A DNA stretch of 64,000 bases from Spiroplasma turonicum (GCF_001262715.1 NZ_CP012328.1:124001-188000); one strand, 5' to 3'; positions 19,573 through 29,528 are shown, counted from the stretch's first letter. Notes: generated from the letters alone by a model not told the origin. Translations and numbers: made by a program.

Positions 19573-20136
19573 ATGTTGAAAAAAAAGTTTAAATTAAATT
19601 GATATAAAACTGTATATGAACATAAAAAAAAGCTCCTTTTTTTAATTTTGTTGTCTGCAATAATAGACCTTATTTTTTTATTTTCTTACAATGAAGAGTT
19701 ACTCTACACATTTGGAGTTTATTTTTTAATTAACTCGTTATTGATAATTGTTTCAACTTTTATAAATATATTTTTATCAATGAAAATATTAATAAATAGA
19801 AACTCCATTTTAATTAAACTTGCTTACACTAAAGAGATTTATAGTAACTTATTAAATGCTTTGTATGTTGTTTCACCAATAATATTTATATTATTAAATT
19901 TAACTGTATTTATAAAAATATTAATTAAAAGAAGCATAAAACTATATAAATTAAAATTTTACTTTTTTTATATCTATAAAATTGAAAATAAATTAAAACA
20001 AGTTATCATCAAAATAAATAAAAAAATTTATTATGTAGTCAAATCTTTCATATTTCAATTAAAAAACCTTTATACATTTTTAATAAATAAAAAAGTAACA
20101 AATAATTTGTTACTTTTTTATTTACTTACTATTTAA
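19573..20136 (+). CDS. Hypothetical membrane protein
   Basis: 187 aa with one TGA(Trp) codon near the start. Three hydrophobic segments at about residues 22-37, 43-68 and 93-117 are followed by a very basic C-terminal half. No family is recognised. There is no Shine-Dalgarno before the ATG, and a strong symmetric terminator (20089-20119) sits inside the last 16 codons, upstream of the stop. The reading frame is long for chance in such AT-rich DNA, but the missing start signals and the terminator lower confidence. It converges on the ABC exporter and overlaps its end by 15 nt. Confidence 0.45.
20089..20119. terminator. Bidirectional terminator
   Basis: A perfect 14-bp stem, A6GTAACAAA / TTTGTTACT6, with a 3-nt loop. 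It gives a T6 tract on both strands. It ends the minus-strand ABC exporter 3 nt past its stop, and would end a plus-strand transcript before the stop of the converging ORF. Confidence 0.85.
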
Positions 20137-22092
20137 ACTTGCATTATATAGAGATTTGAACAACCCGTCTACTTTAAGTAATTCATCATAAGTTCCAGTT
20201 TGGACTATACCTACATCAGGTTGTATAACATATATAACGTCAAAGTTTTTTATCGTGCTTAATCTATGAGCGATTGAAACTGTTGTTCTATTAATCATTA
20301 ATTTTTCAAGTTCTTTTTGAATCTCGCTTTCAACTATATTGTCAAGCGCACTTGTAGCTTCATCGAGAATTAATATTTCAGGGTTTTTAAGCAACAATCT
20401 TGCAATTACAAGCCTTTGTTTTTGACCACCAGATAATTGACTACCTCTTTCAAAAAGAACAGTATCATAGCCATCTTCTCATGATTCAATAAGATTATGT
20501 AACTTAGCCTTTTTGCAAGCTTCTACAATACTTTCTTCACTAACGTTTTCAAGACCATATCTAACATTATCATAAATAGTACCACTTAAAATTTGTGGTT
20601 CTTGATCAACATATCCAATTTTATTTAACCAAGATTTTAAGTTAAGATTTTTTAAATCATGCTTACCATTTACTTTTATTTCACCAGCTTTTGGGTCATA
20701 AAATCTTAATAACAACTTCGCGACTGTGGATTTACCACTACCAGTTGGTCCAACAAATGCATATCTTTTACCTTTTTCAAACTTTAAATTAACATTATTG
20801 AAAATTATTTTTTCAGAATCGGGATATGAAAATACAACATTTTTAAATTCAGCATTTTTAAATTCTTCTTGAAATAATAGCTTTTCATGTTTGTTTATTA
20901 AAATTTCTTTATTCAATATGAAACTAACATTATCTGCTGAAATTTTACATGCTGGCACATCATATATTACTTGTCTTAATTGCAACAACGGAAGTGTCAT
21001 AACAACAACTCCTGTTGTAAAAGCTGATATTATACTAATTAATGTTTGAGAATTAGAATAAAATAAGAAAACCCCAAATATTACTGATGCCATTGCAAAT
21101 GAACCAATTCCCCCAAGTATAATAGTTGATGGAATTTCAGATAAATAGCTTTTTTTCTTATTTTTTTTATCTACTTTCTTAGTGTCTTCAACATATTGTT
21201 TTTTTTCAAGATCAAAAGAACCACTTGATTTGATTAAACGTATACTATAAATTTTTTCACTAGTTTTATTATCAATATCTTTTGAATACTTTTCGATTCT
21301 TTTTGTAAAAATATTAGTGCTCAAAGCAAATATTACAACTAATACACCACAAATAACTAGTAGTCCAAAAACAGATAAAGCAAGTTTTCAATTGATTATA
21401 AACATTTCAATTGCACATAATACTATTGAAGATACTGATAAAGAATATATAAAAGGACCTTCTTTAATGTTTTTTGATATAACATGAACATCTTTAACTA
21501 AAACACCTGCAATTTGTCCAACCTTATTTTCATTAAAAAAATGAATATCTTGGTCAATTAATCTACCCATTAGTTCTCTCTTTAAATAAGTTTCATATGA
21601 TTCACTTATGTGTGATGAGATTACAAATGCCATATATGAGATTGCAACTACTACAAGAATATCTCCAATCATAAAGAATGCTAAATCAAATAAAGATAAT
21701 TTTAAGTTAAAAATATTTGCCACTACTTCTTGACCGTCAAATTCAACATAGTCATAAAAGAATGTATGAATCATATCATTAATTAATTTTGTTTTATCTA
21801 AATTGTTTGCAATTCAGTTTTTTATATATGGACCAATGAAACTCCATTCTTCTTCACTCATTTGTCTTCTTAAAATATCTAATAATTTATCAGGGTCGTC
21901 GGTTGAATCAACGACACTTTTTGCAACTAACAAAGAAGTAATATATTTTATTGCTTCTATATTAGCAACTAAAGTTATGGCCATTAAGATTGTTAAAATA
22001 AATAAGAATGATGATAATATTCATCTTCTTTTAAGTGCACTGTATAAATGCATTGCCAAGTTATCTTTAGTTTTAAATTGATTTTTTTCCAT
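20122..22092 (-). CDS. ABC exporter half-transporter (second)
   Basis: 656 aa. The N-terminal membrane domain has about six helices with an insert of roughly 70 residues between helix 1 and 2 containing 'DSTDDPDKLLDIL'. The ATPase has Walker A 'GPTGSGKST', '[15 protein letters not shown]', Walker B '[12 protein letters not shown]' and 'SIAHRLSTI'. It is related to, but clearly distinct from, the exporter at 5860-7707; the two could pair, though they are 12 kb apart. GGAGGC precedes the ATG. Substrate unknown. Confidence 0.9.
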
Positions 22093-22138
22093 TTTGCCTC
22101 CAATCTACATTTATTATAATTTATAAATTATAAGTTTA

Positions 22139-22167
22139 TTGTTTAATTTATTTCTTTTATATATAAT
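22139..22167 (+). promoter_or_regulatory. Promoter of the purine permease leader
   Basis: TTGTTT, 17-nt spacer, TATAAT at 22162-22167. The riboswitch aptamer begins about 15 nt later. Confidence 0.65.
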
Positions 22168-22182
22168 AATTTAGTAGTTAGT

Positions 22183-22251
22183 AGTTGCTTTTATAAGCTT
22201 ACATAATGGGTAAGTGTCTCTACGTTGGACCAATTCAACACTATAAGCACT
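22183..22251 (+). ncRNA. Purine riboswitch aptamer (guanine or 2'-deoxyguanosine type)
   Basis: Three-way junction fold: P1 from AGTTGCTT (22183) and AAGCACT (22245) with one bulge; P2 CTTAC / GTAAG with loop ATAATGG; junction TGTCTCTAC containing the conserved TCTAC; P3 GTTG / CAAC with loop GACCAATT; junction ACTAT before P1 closes. The C at 22241 fits the position that pairs with guanine. GG of loop 2 and CC of loop 3 can make the usual loop-loop contact. P3 is short and its loop is unlike the common CCGTAAA. The downstream gene is a purine permease, which supports the call. Confidence 0.8.
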
Positions 22252-22283
22252 CTAAATTAAAACTTCTATTAATTACAAAATAT

Positions 22284-22307
22284 GACTTAAAATTATAAGT
22301 CTTTTTT
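22284..22307 (+). terminator. Riboswitch expression-platform terminator
   Basis: GACTTA / TAAGTC 6-bp stem, 6-nt loop, six T, lying between the aptamer and the permease start. It would stop transcription when purine is bound. Confidence 0.7.
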
Positions 22308-22322
22308 ATTTTCGGAGGTTAA

Positions 22323-23789
22323 ATGGATAAAATAAAAAAAAATGATGACTTTAAAATTGAAAGAACAAAAGCAGAAATAAATGAATCTTCTAAAAGAAGA
22401 TTTATACCAAGATATTTCAAGTTTGATTATTTTAAAGCCACATTTAAAAAAGAAATAATTGGTGGTATTAGTACTTTTTTAGCAATGGTATATATATTAT
22501 CAGTTGAACCAAGTATTTTAAAACAAGCACCAAGTATAAAGGATTCTTCAGTCACAATGAATGAAGGTGGAATATTTGTTGCAACAGCAATTTCTGCATT
22601 CATATGTACATTTATTATGGGTCTATTTGCAAATTTACCAATTGGTGTTGCTCCAAGTATGGGGTTAAATGCAATGTTTACTTTCAACATTGCACATAAT
22701 GGTATAGGTTATGAAGGTGCTTTAATCGCAACTTTAATATCATCTATATTTTTTACAATTCTTTCTATTACTAAGTTAAGAACTCTTTTAATACAATGCA
22801 TACCACATTCAATGCATTTGGCATTTGGAGTAGGAATAGGTTTTTTTATAGCTTATGTAGGTCTTACTAATATAGGTTGATTTGAGACTACAGGTGGAAT
22901 ACCATCTGCACAATTATCAAATTTTAAATTGTATTACCCAGGAATAATAATTGGAATGGTAGTTTTATTTGGTTCAATAATATTATTTTATAAAAAATTT
23001 ATAGCACCTGTTGCATTAATGATGTTAATAGGTTTTATTATTGCAGTGATACTTGCAAATACTGTTAATGATAGTTCTTCTATATCTGCATCATTTAATA
23101 ATTCAGTTTGAAATGGGTGAAGTTATGATGATTTTAGTGGATTTGGAAGTAACATAAAAAATGCTTACTCTGAATTTACAAATGTCAATATATGAAACAA
23201 ACCAGTTATGTATGTATCAATTTTCATATTTATTATATTAAACTTTTTTGATGCTACTGGTACATTAAAAACAATTAATATTGAAACTAATAAAATCACT
23301 GAAAGAAATGACGAATTATCAAATAAATCATTAATTATTGATGCTAGTTCAACAGTTATTGGATCAGTTATGGGTGTAAGTCACATGTCAGCATATGTTG
23401 AAAGTTGTGTAGGAATTTCACAAGGTGCACGAACTGGTTTTTCAACTTTAATAACATCATTATTTTTCTTATTAAGTTTAGCATTATTCCCATTGTTTAA
23501 AATGATACCAAACTCTGTGAGTGGGGCAGCAACTGTCTTCATAGGAACTATTATGATTAAATCAATTACTGATATAGAGTGGAAGAAACCTGAAATAGGC
23601 TTAGGTGCATTCTTTTCAATAATTTTCATGATTACAACTTACTCAATTGCAAATGGTATAGCAGTAGGTATGATCGCTTATACAGTAGGTTGTATATCTA
23701 CAAAACAAGTTAAAAAAGTACCAATACTTGTATGATTATTAGATTTCATATTCATTGCTTACTTTATAGCCTATGCATTTATTCAGTAA
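22323..23789 (+). CDS. pbuG: Guanine/hypoxanthine permease (AzgA/PbuG type)
   Basis: 488 aa, about 12-14 helices, read through TGA codons at 22878, 23109, 23118 and others. 'EIIGGISTFLAMVYIL' at the start of the membrane part and 'APSMGLNAMFTF' match the AzgA family (TT.AMAYI, APGMG.NA.F). 'FFDATGTLKTI' is the family's FDT-like motif. It imports guanine or hypoxanthine for salvage, since Mollicutes make no purines de novo. GGAGG precedes the ATG. Expression should be under the purine riboswitch upstream. Confidence 0.88.
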
Positions 23790-23793
23790 CTTA

Positions 23794-23817
23794 AACGCAC
23801 AAAAGTGCGTTTTTTTT
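23794..23817 (+). terminator. Terminator after the purine permease
   Basis: AACGCAC / GTGCGTT 7-bp GC-rich stem, AAAA loop, T-tract. Confidence 0.88.
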
Positions 23818-23890
23818 ATTTTTTTTATTATTTTTTCTTGCTACTTTTGTTTTTTTTGATTATAATCTTATTGTTTTCATTTTGAAATAT

Positions 23891-23967
<77 letters not shown>

Positions 23968-24306
23968 TTATTGAAATTTGTCACAATTCATTGTGACTTT
24001 TTTATTTTTTTTCATTTGTTCTATTCCTCAATTTGCTAAAGCATCTAAAACTGGTTTTAAAGAAAAACCAATATCTGATAAAGAATAATATACATTTGTA
24101 ACTTTACCAATAATTTCATTTCTTAATATAATATTTTTAAACTCTAAAAACCTTAGGTTCTCAGTCAAAACTTTAGTTGATATTGTATTTAATTTCTTTT
24201 TTAATTCATTAAATCTTAACTCAGTTTTAAGTAATTCCCTAATTATTAAAATAGTTCATTTATTTTTCAAAATTTGTAGACTATACTCAACTGGACATGA
24301 GTTCAT
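23968..24306 (-). CDS. HxlR-family winged-helix transcriptional regulator
   Basis: 112 aa, read from the ATG at 24306 (AGGGGAGC upstream) to a TAA one base beyond the tRNA-Ile gene. The N-terminus 'MNSCPVEYSLQILKNKWTIL' is typical of HxlR proteins (CP...ALEVIGGKW...IL), and 'ELRFNELKKKL' then 'STKVLTENLRFLE' form the DNA-reading helices. Family members such as YodB and HypR sense thiol-reactive compounds through the N-terminal cysteine. It is divergent from a small cysteine-bearing gene with a palindrome between them. Its last 10 codons also encode the tRNA-Ile terminator on the other strand. One Trp is encoded by TGA in the helix region. Confidence 0.85.
23980..24003 (+). terminator. Terminator of tRNA-Ile, inside the HxlR gene
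   Basis: GTCACAA / TTGTGAC 7-bp stem, 4-nt loop, six T. It lies wholly within the 3' end of the converging HxlR gene. Confidence 0.8.
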
Positions 24307-24318
24307 TTTTGCTCCCCT

Positions 24319-24339
24319 TAGGTTACTTTAAAGTACCTA
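24319..24339. promoter_or_regulatory. Candidate HxlR operator
   Basis: TAGGTTACTTTAAAGTACCT holds the palindrome TACTTTAAAGTA at 24324-24335, flanked by GGT and ACC. The TACT-n4-AGTA layout resembles operators of HxlR/YodB-like regulators. It sits between the divergent HxlR gene and the gene at 24390. Confidence 0.55.
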
Positions 24340-24389
24340 CTATTTTTCTTCTTTTTTTTCTTTTATTATATCTAAGAAAGGAGGTACTT

Positions 24390-24638
24390 ATGGGATTTAA
24401 TTTAAATAATACAGTTGAAGTTACCGATGGTAATTTTGATTTAATTACAAAATATTTAGAAGAAGGTAAAACTGTTATAGCTTCTTTACAAAAAGGTGAA
24501 AAATTAACAGAATCTCTTCAAACAGGAGATATGTTAAATGGTTTTGCAAAAATTAAATTAAAAGAATCAAAAGAAAATTGTGGAGTATGTGCTTGTGGTA
24601 AAACAGCAGATACATTAGTTTATTTGTGAAGAGAATAA
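24390..24638 (+). CDS. Small cysteine-bearing protein divergent from HxlR regulator
   Basis: 82 aa, starting at the ATG after AAAGGAGG; a longer frame open to 24297 has no ribosome-binding site. The end is TAA at 24636 after one TGA(Trp). The peptide is soluble and acidic, with a C-terminal 'ENCGVCACGKTADTL' giving three cysteines in C-x2-C-x-C spacing, a possible metal or redox site. I do not recognise a family. Location opposite an HxlR regulator across a shared palindrome suggests it is the regulated target. Confidence 0.7.
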
Positions 24639-24651
24639 ACTTTTAATAAGT

Positions 24652-24710
24652 AAACCTTTATTAGTTAATAAGATTATAATCTTATATAAACTACAATAAA
24701 GGTTTTTTTT
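24652..24710 (+). terminator. Long terminator after the small cysteine protein
   Basis: AAACCTTTATT / AATAAAGGTTT 11-bp outer stem, an inner AAGATTATAATCTT hairpin in the loop, and eight T. Confidence 0.75.
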
Positions 24711-24897
24711 ATAAAAATATAGATTTATAATACTTTTTTTAAAATAGCTTATGATATTGGTTATTAATGAGAAATTAAAAAGAAAAGTTATACTTAAAAA
24801 ATTAAAATATATTTAGGTAAGAATATTGTAATTTGAATTAAAATACCAATATAATTAAACTTTAAATTAAAGTTACAATAAAAAAAAGTATATTGTA
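24711..24897. other. Intergenic AT-rich stretch with a palindrome
   Basis: No reading frame or RNA gene is seen. It contains AACTTTAA-A-TTAAAGTT at 24858-24874, a perfect 8-bp inverted repeat about 24 nt upstream of the rplM -35 box. Confidence 0.4.
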
Positions 24898-24926
24898 TTT
24901 ACAAATTTACATTAAATATATATAAT
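24898..24926 (+). promoter_or_regulatory. rplM: Promoter of rplM-rpsI
   Basis: TTTACA, 17-nt spacer, TATAAT at 24921-24926. The predicted start gives a 5' leader of about 40 nt. Confidence 0.7.
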
Positions 24927-24930
24927 TAAA

Positions 24931-24971
24931 TTGCTTACTCACAAGCCCCGGAAGCGAAGGAGAAAAAGCGC
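24931..24971 (+). promoter_or_regulatory. Candidate L13 autoregulatory leader
   Basis: The leader contains GCTT / AAGC around ACTCAC, then CCCCGGAAGCGAAGGAG directly before the rplM ATG, far more GC-rich than its surroundings. Low-GC Gram-positive rplM mRNAs often carry an L13 leader; this match is by position and composition only. Confidence 0.4.
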
Positions 24972-25427
24972 ATGAAACAAACTACACTTATTAAAACAGC
25001 AGATATCGCAAAAAAATGATATGTAGTAGATGCAAGTGAACAAACTTTAGGACGTTTATCTACTGAAATTGCTAAAATTTTAAGAGGTAAACATAAACCT
25101 AGTTTTACACCACATATTAATAATGGAGATCATGTTATAGTTATTAATGCAGAAAAAGTTATTTTGTCTGGAAATAAAGAAAAAGATAAGAATTATTACT
25201 CTCACTCATTTCACCCAGGTGGATTAAAAGTAAGAAATGTTCAAACTCAAAGAAAACTATTCCCAGAAAGAATTGTGGAAAGAGCAGTAAGACTTATGTT
25301 ACCTAAAACAGTTCAAGGGTCTAATCAATATCGTGCATTGCATGTTTATGCTGGATCAGAACATCCTCATGAAGCTCAACAACCTGAGGTTCTAATCATA
25401 AACACTAAGAAAGGAGTTAACAATTAA
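24972..25427 (+). CDS. rplM: Ribosomal protein L13
   Basis: 151 aa, matching the usual ~145. '[19 protein letters not shown]' (first residue Trp by TGA) and '[11 protein letters not shown]' are L13 hallmarks, as is the C-terminal '[14 protein letters not shown]'. It belongs to the large ribosomal subunit. It overlaps rpsI by one base (TAATG), the standard rplM-rpsI operon. Confidence 0.97.
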
Positions 25428-25834
25428 TGGCAGCTATAAAAAAATCTACAGTTACTTATAGAGGTACAGGAAGAAGAAAATCTTCAGTAGCTCAAGTTAT
25501 ATTAACACCAGGTAATGCCGGTATAATTGTTAACGGAAAACCAGCTCTTGATTTTTTTCCATATGCAACATTGGTTCAAGATATGGAACAACCACTAGTA
25601 GCAACAGGAACTAAAGAAGACTTTACAATTACTGTTAAAGTTAAAGGTGGCGGATTTACAGGTCAAGCTGGTGCTGCAAGATTAGGTATTGCAAGAGCTT
25701 TACTTGAAGCAAGTAAAGATTACAAAACTGAGTTGAGATCAAAAGGATTACTTACAAGGGATGCACGTGTTAAAGAGCGTAAAAAATATGGTCTTTATGG
25801 TGCTCGTCGTGCCCCACAATTTTCAAAACGTTAG
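25427..25834 (+). CDS. rpsI: Ribosomal protein S9
   Basis: 135 aa. '[14 protein letters not shown]' at the N-terminus and '[17 protein letters not shown]' at the C-terminus are the two S9 signatures; the tail reaches the P site. GGAG lies 11-15 nt upstream inside rplM. Overlap with rplM indicates coupling. Confidence 0.97.
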   Translation: MAAIKKSTVTYRGTGRRKSSVAQVILTPGNAGIIVNGKPALDFFPYATLVQDMEQPLVATGTKEDFTITVKVKGGGFTGQAGAARLGIARALLEASKDYKTELRSKGLLTRDARVKERKKYGLYGARRAPQFSKR

Positions 25835-25878
25835 TATTAATAAATTGTTTTTATACATTGTGTTTATTAATAACTACA

Positions 25879-25899
25879 AAATGCCATTTGGCATTTTTT
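25879..25899 (+). terminator. Terminator of rplM-rpsI
   Basis: AAATGCC / GGCATTT 7-bp stem with a 4-nt loop and T-tract. Confidence 0.8.
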
Positions 25900-25944
25900 A
25901 TATTCTAAAAGGGTATATAATACTTTAAAGGGAGATTGAATTAT

Positions 25945-26898
25945 ATGATAAAAAGTAAAAAAGTTGTATTAGTTGGTTGTGGTGCTGTTGGAACTAGTTT
26001 TGTTTACTCTGCAATTAATCAAGGAGTAGCAGAAGATTATGTTTTGATAGACGTATTTAAAGATTTAGCAGAAGGAAATGAATTAGATTTACATGATATG
26101 CAAGCGGTAGTTCCACATTACTTTCATAGTGTAAAAGCTGGTGACTATAAAGATTGTAAAGATGCTGATGTTATAGTTATTACAGCAGGGCGTCCGCAAA
26201 AACCTGGTGAAACTAGACTTGAAATGGTTGCAGATAATGCAAAAATTATGAAAAGTATAGCACTTGAAATTAAAAACTCAGGTTTTAGTGGTGTTACTGT
26301 TATTGCATCTAACCCAGTTGATGTATTAACAAATGTATATAGAGTTGTTACTGGTTTTGCACCAAACTCTATTATATCTTCAGGAACTACATTAGATTCT
26401 TCAAGATTAAAAAGATTGATATCAGAAAAATTTGATGTTAATACAAAGGAAGTTAATACAGTATTAGCTGGTGAACATGGTGACTCTTCAGTTGCACTAT
26501 GAAGTAGAGCTGCTATTATGGGAAAACCTTTAAAACAATATATTGAAGAAGGTAAAATTAGTCAAGATGAACTTGATAAATTAAAAGATGAAGCTGTTCA
26601 TATGGCTTATAAAATTATTGAAAAAAAACGTGCAACATTCTATGGAATTGGAGCATGTTTATGTAGAATTGTTAAAGCAATTTTAAAAAATGAAAATAAA
26701 GTTTTAATGGTTGGAGCATACTTACAAGGTGAATATGGTATAAGTGATACTTATGTTAGTGTTCCATGTTCATTAGGTACAACAGGTATTACAAACATTT
26801 TAGAATGAGAATTAACACAAGATGAATTAGAAAACTTAAAAAAATCAGCAGACACTATAAAAAATACATTTAAAGCTGCTGAAGAAGCTATTAAATAA
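25945..26898 (+). CDS. ldh: L-lactate dehydrogenase
   Basis: 317 aa. The Rossmann start 'KVVLVGCGAVGTSFVYS' binds NAD. 'QKPGETRL' has the Gln that marks lactate rather than malate specificity plus the catalytic-loop Arg. 'GEHGDSS' at about residue 176 holds the catalytic His. It regenerates NAD from pyruvate at the end of glycolysis. The ATG at 25945 is chosen because AAGGGAGA lies 10 nt upstream; an in-frame TTG at 25936 is too close to that box. Two TGA(Trp) codons lie in the frame (26500 and 26806). Confidence 0.95.
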
Positions 26899-26919
26899 TT
26901 TAATTTATTTAGAAAAGTT

Positions 26920-26947
26920 AAAAAACCGGTTGAAAAACCGGTTTTTT
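26920..26947 (+). terminator. Terminator of ldh
   Basis: A6CCGGTT / AACCGGT6, 12-bp stem with GAAA loop, T-tract. The A-tract on the other side lets it also end the converging coaX gene. Confidence 0.88.
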
Positions 26948-26980
26948 TATTACTACAATTTTAAAGGCTCAACATATAAT

Positions 26981-27733
26981 TTATTTATTAATCATCATTA
27001 ACATACCTTTAAAAATTAATGATTCATCATATATAAAACCATTGTGATTAATTTCATCAACAAAATTCTGAGAGTAACCGCCAGTAATTATTACATTTTT
27101 AATTTTATATTCATTCATTAAAAAGTTAGTGTAGTTATATATCATAATATAATGTAGATTAAAAATACCAATTGAAATTGCATCTATTGTATTCGTACCA
27201 ATCATTAAACTTGATTTTTCATAATGATAGTTTTTTAAAAGTGCAGCCTTTCCTATAAGTCCATTTAATGCAGTTTCTAATCCAGGACAAATCACAGTAC
27301 CTAGTAAACAATTTTCTTTAATAACCATAATTGTAGTTGCTGTTCCCATAGAAACAACAATTGCATTATTAAAATTATAATACTTTGTAGCACCATAATA
27401 ATTTGCAATAAAATCTGCACCAAGAATATCAAACTTATCGATTTTAAAGTTGTTTAAATTATGTTTAAAACTATTTTTTATATTCAATAGTTCAATGTTT
27501 TTAAAAGTTGAGTATTCTTCGATTATTTTAGTTCAAGATGGGACAACTGATGAGTAAATTATTTTTGTAAAGCTTAATTTATTTTTTATAAAATATTCAT
27601 CAAGGTTGTGACAATTTTTATAATACTCATCATCAGTTAAAGGTCTCATTATTTCTTTAAAATTATTACATTCATCATTATACATTCTAAAGTCAACTGT
27701 TGTATTACCAACATCTATAAATAAATACTCCAT
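26981..27733 (-). CDS. coaX: Type III pantothenate kinase
   Basis: 250 aa with one TGA(Trp). 'YLFIDVGNTTVDFRM' is the ASKHA phosphate-1 motif of CoaX (DIGNT), and 'SMGTATTIMVI' with 'ICPGLETALNGL' are the later motifs. It phosphorylates pantothenate, the first step to CoA. It is divergent from coaD, the fourth step, so two CoA genes share one 70-nt intergenic region. No strong Shine-Dalgarno precedes its ATG at 27733 apart from GGGG. Confidence 0.88.
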
Positions 27734-27765
27734 TTTTTACCCCTTTTTTAAAAATATTATCATAT

Positions 27766-27795
27766 TTATGATTTTATTTTATAAAAAAATATAAA
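27766..27795 (+). promoter_or_regulatory. coaD: Promoter of coaD (possible leaderless start)
   Basis: TTATGA, 18-nt spacer, TATAAA at 27790-27795. The coaD ATG begins 9 nt after the -10 box, so transcription would start at or next to the start codon. Confidence 0.45.
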
Positions 27796-27803
27796 ATATC
27801 TAT

Positions 27804-28250
27804 ATGGTAAATATAGGTAAAAAAATTGCAATCTATCCAGGAAGTTTTGACCCTTTTCATAATGGTCATTTGAATATTCTTAATAAGGCATTAAAATTAT
27901 TCGATTTCGTATATATTGTAATAACTAAAAACATTAATAAAAACGAAAATCCAGATCTTGAATCAAGGGTTAATAAGATTCAATTAATGATAAGTGATTT
28001 GGATAATACAAAAATATTAATAAATAAAGATTATTTGACAATCGATTTTGCAAAAAAAGTAAATGCAGGATTCATTGTTAGAGGAGTTAGAGATACAGAA
28101 ACGTTTCAAAATGAAATAGAGTTTATTGATGCCAACAAATCTTTAAATAGTAATATTGAAACTATTTTACTTGTATCAGATTTAAATGAAAGAAAGCTAT
28201 CCTCTTCGATTATTAGAGAAATAGAGTTTTATAAAAATAATAATAAGTAG
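27804..28250 (+). CDS. coaD: Phosphopantetheine adenylyltransferase
   Basis: 148 aa. 'IAIYPGSFDPFHNGHLNIL' holds the (T/H)xGH nucleotidyltransferase motif, 'FIVRGVRDTE' the substrate site, and 'KLSSSIIREI' the KMSKS-like loop. It makes dephospho-CoA from phosphopantetheine and ATP. No Shine-Dalgarno is visible before the ATG. A -10 box lies 9 nt upstream, so the mRNA may be leaderless. It is divergent from coaX. Confidence 0.93.
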   Translation: MVNIGKKIAIYPGSFDPFHNGHLNILNKALKLFDFVYIVITKNINKNENPDLESRVNKIQLMISDLDNTKILINKDYLTIDFAKKVNAGFIVRGVRDTETFQNEIEFIDANKSLNSNIETILLVSDLNERKLSSSIIREIEFYKNNNK

Positions 28251-28271
28251 TTTTTAGTATAAAGGTGATAT

Positions 28272-29528
28272 ATGAAAATAAATAAAAATTTAGAATTTTC
28301 AATAAAATTTATTTTGTTAATCTCAATGATATTATTTTTAATATTTGATTTTTTATTGCAAATGTATGATCCAAAAATAAATATGTATGGAATTCCTATA
28401 TATGATAGAATAGATATTTATTTTGCATATTTTACAACACAATCCAACTACATTGTTGTGGGTTATTTATTTATTGCAATACTTTATAAACAAATATATA
28501 ATAAAAACCTAAGTTTGGGTGTAGAACTTGCAATAACAGTTTATATTACTTTAACTATGGTAGTATTTTGAATAGGAATTTTCTCCTTGCAAGGTGATGA
28601 TGATAAAACTAACATACCTAATTGAATATCAACGGTTGTTTTACATCTTATCATACCACTTATAATGATAGGATATTTCATTATATCTTGTGGAAACTTT
28701 TATATATCATTTAAAAAACATTTAAAATTTACTTATGTAGCAATTACTTGTTATCCATTGATGTACTTATTATTTATTTTAATAAGAGGAAATTATCGAT
28801 TTAAGCAATACTCCCCTAGTTTTTTTAATGACATTTATAGTAATAAAGATCATTGAATATGAAACTATTTCTGAACAAGCTCAAATGGTGTAATTGATAG
28901 TAACGTAAAATATGATAGTCAAATGTGATATCCATATTGGTTTTTAAACTTAAATAGTTATGAACTAAAAACAGGTGATAAAATATGAAGTACAAATATG
29001 AATCACCCATATTGAGTAACAGTAACTTTGTTTGTTATTGCTGTTTTTTGCGTTGCTTCATTGGTAACAGGTTTACAATTTTTGTACTTGAAAATTAATA
29101 ATGACAAATATTATAGTTGGCATGATGTTAATGACAATTTATTAACAATTGAAGAGTACAAAAAAAGAAAATTAAGAATTAAATTAATTAGAAAAGAAAA
29201 TATAAGAATTTTAAAAGAAATGATTCTTTTGAATAATACTAAAATGCTTATGTTTAAAAAGCATATAAAAAAATTACCAAGTGATGCAAAAATTGAAACT
29301 TTAAATTATTATAATAAATTATTAGATGCAGAAAAATATCTATTTTATAGTTATCGTAAAAAAGTGAAATTAGATAAACAAAATTATAAAAAATATATAA
29401 AGCATTTATTGCAAAACGTCAGCTTTAAAGATAGATTATTTGTAAAAGATAATTTAAGAGAGGCTGAGAGGTTTAAAAAGCTTATAAAAAAAGGTATAAT
29501 AATATCAAGGTCTCAATATGTTGACTAA
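28272..29528 (+). CDS. Multi-pass membrane protein (Pr6Pr/DUF1600-like)
   Basis: 418 aa. About six or seven membrane helices occupy residues 10-300, with 'IYFAYFTTQSNYIVV' in helix 2 resembling the 'FT..SN' helix of Pr6Pr/DUF1600 mycoplasma proteins. A hydrophilic segment near residues 170-240 probably faces outside. The last ~120 residues are strongly basic and helical and should be cytosolic. Many Trp are TGA, so the standard code breaks it into pieces. AAGGTGA precedes the ATG. Function unknown. It lies 21 nt after coaD and may share its transcript. Confidence 0.7.

Noticed and set aside
24297-24389. Upstream extension of the small cysteine protein to 24297
   Set aside because: The strong AAAGGAGG is just before 24390, and the extension would cover the promoter and operator region.
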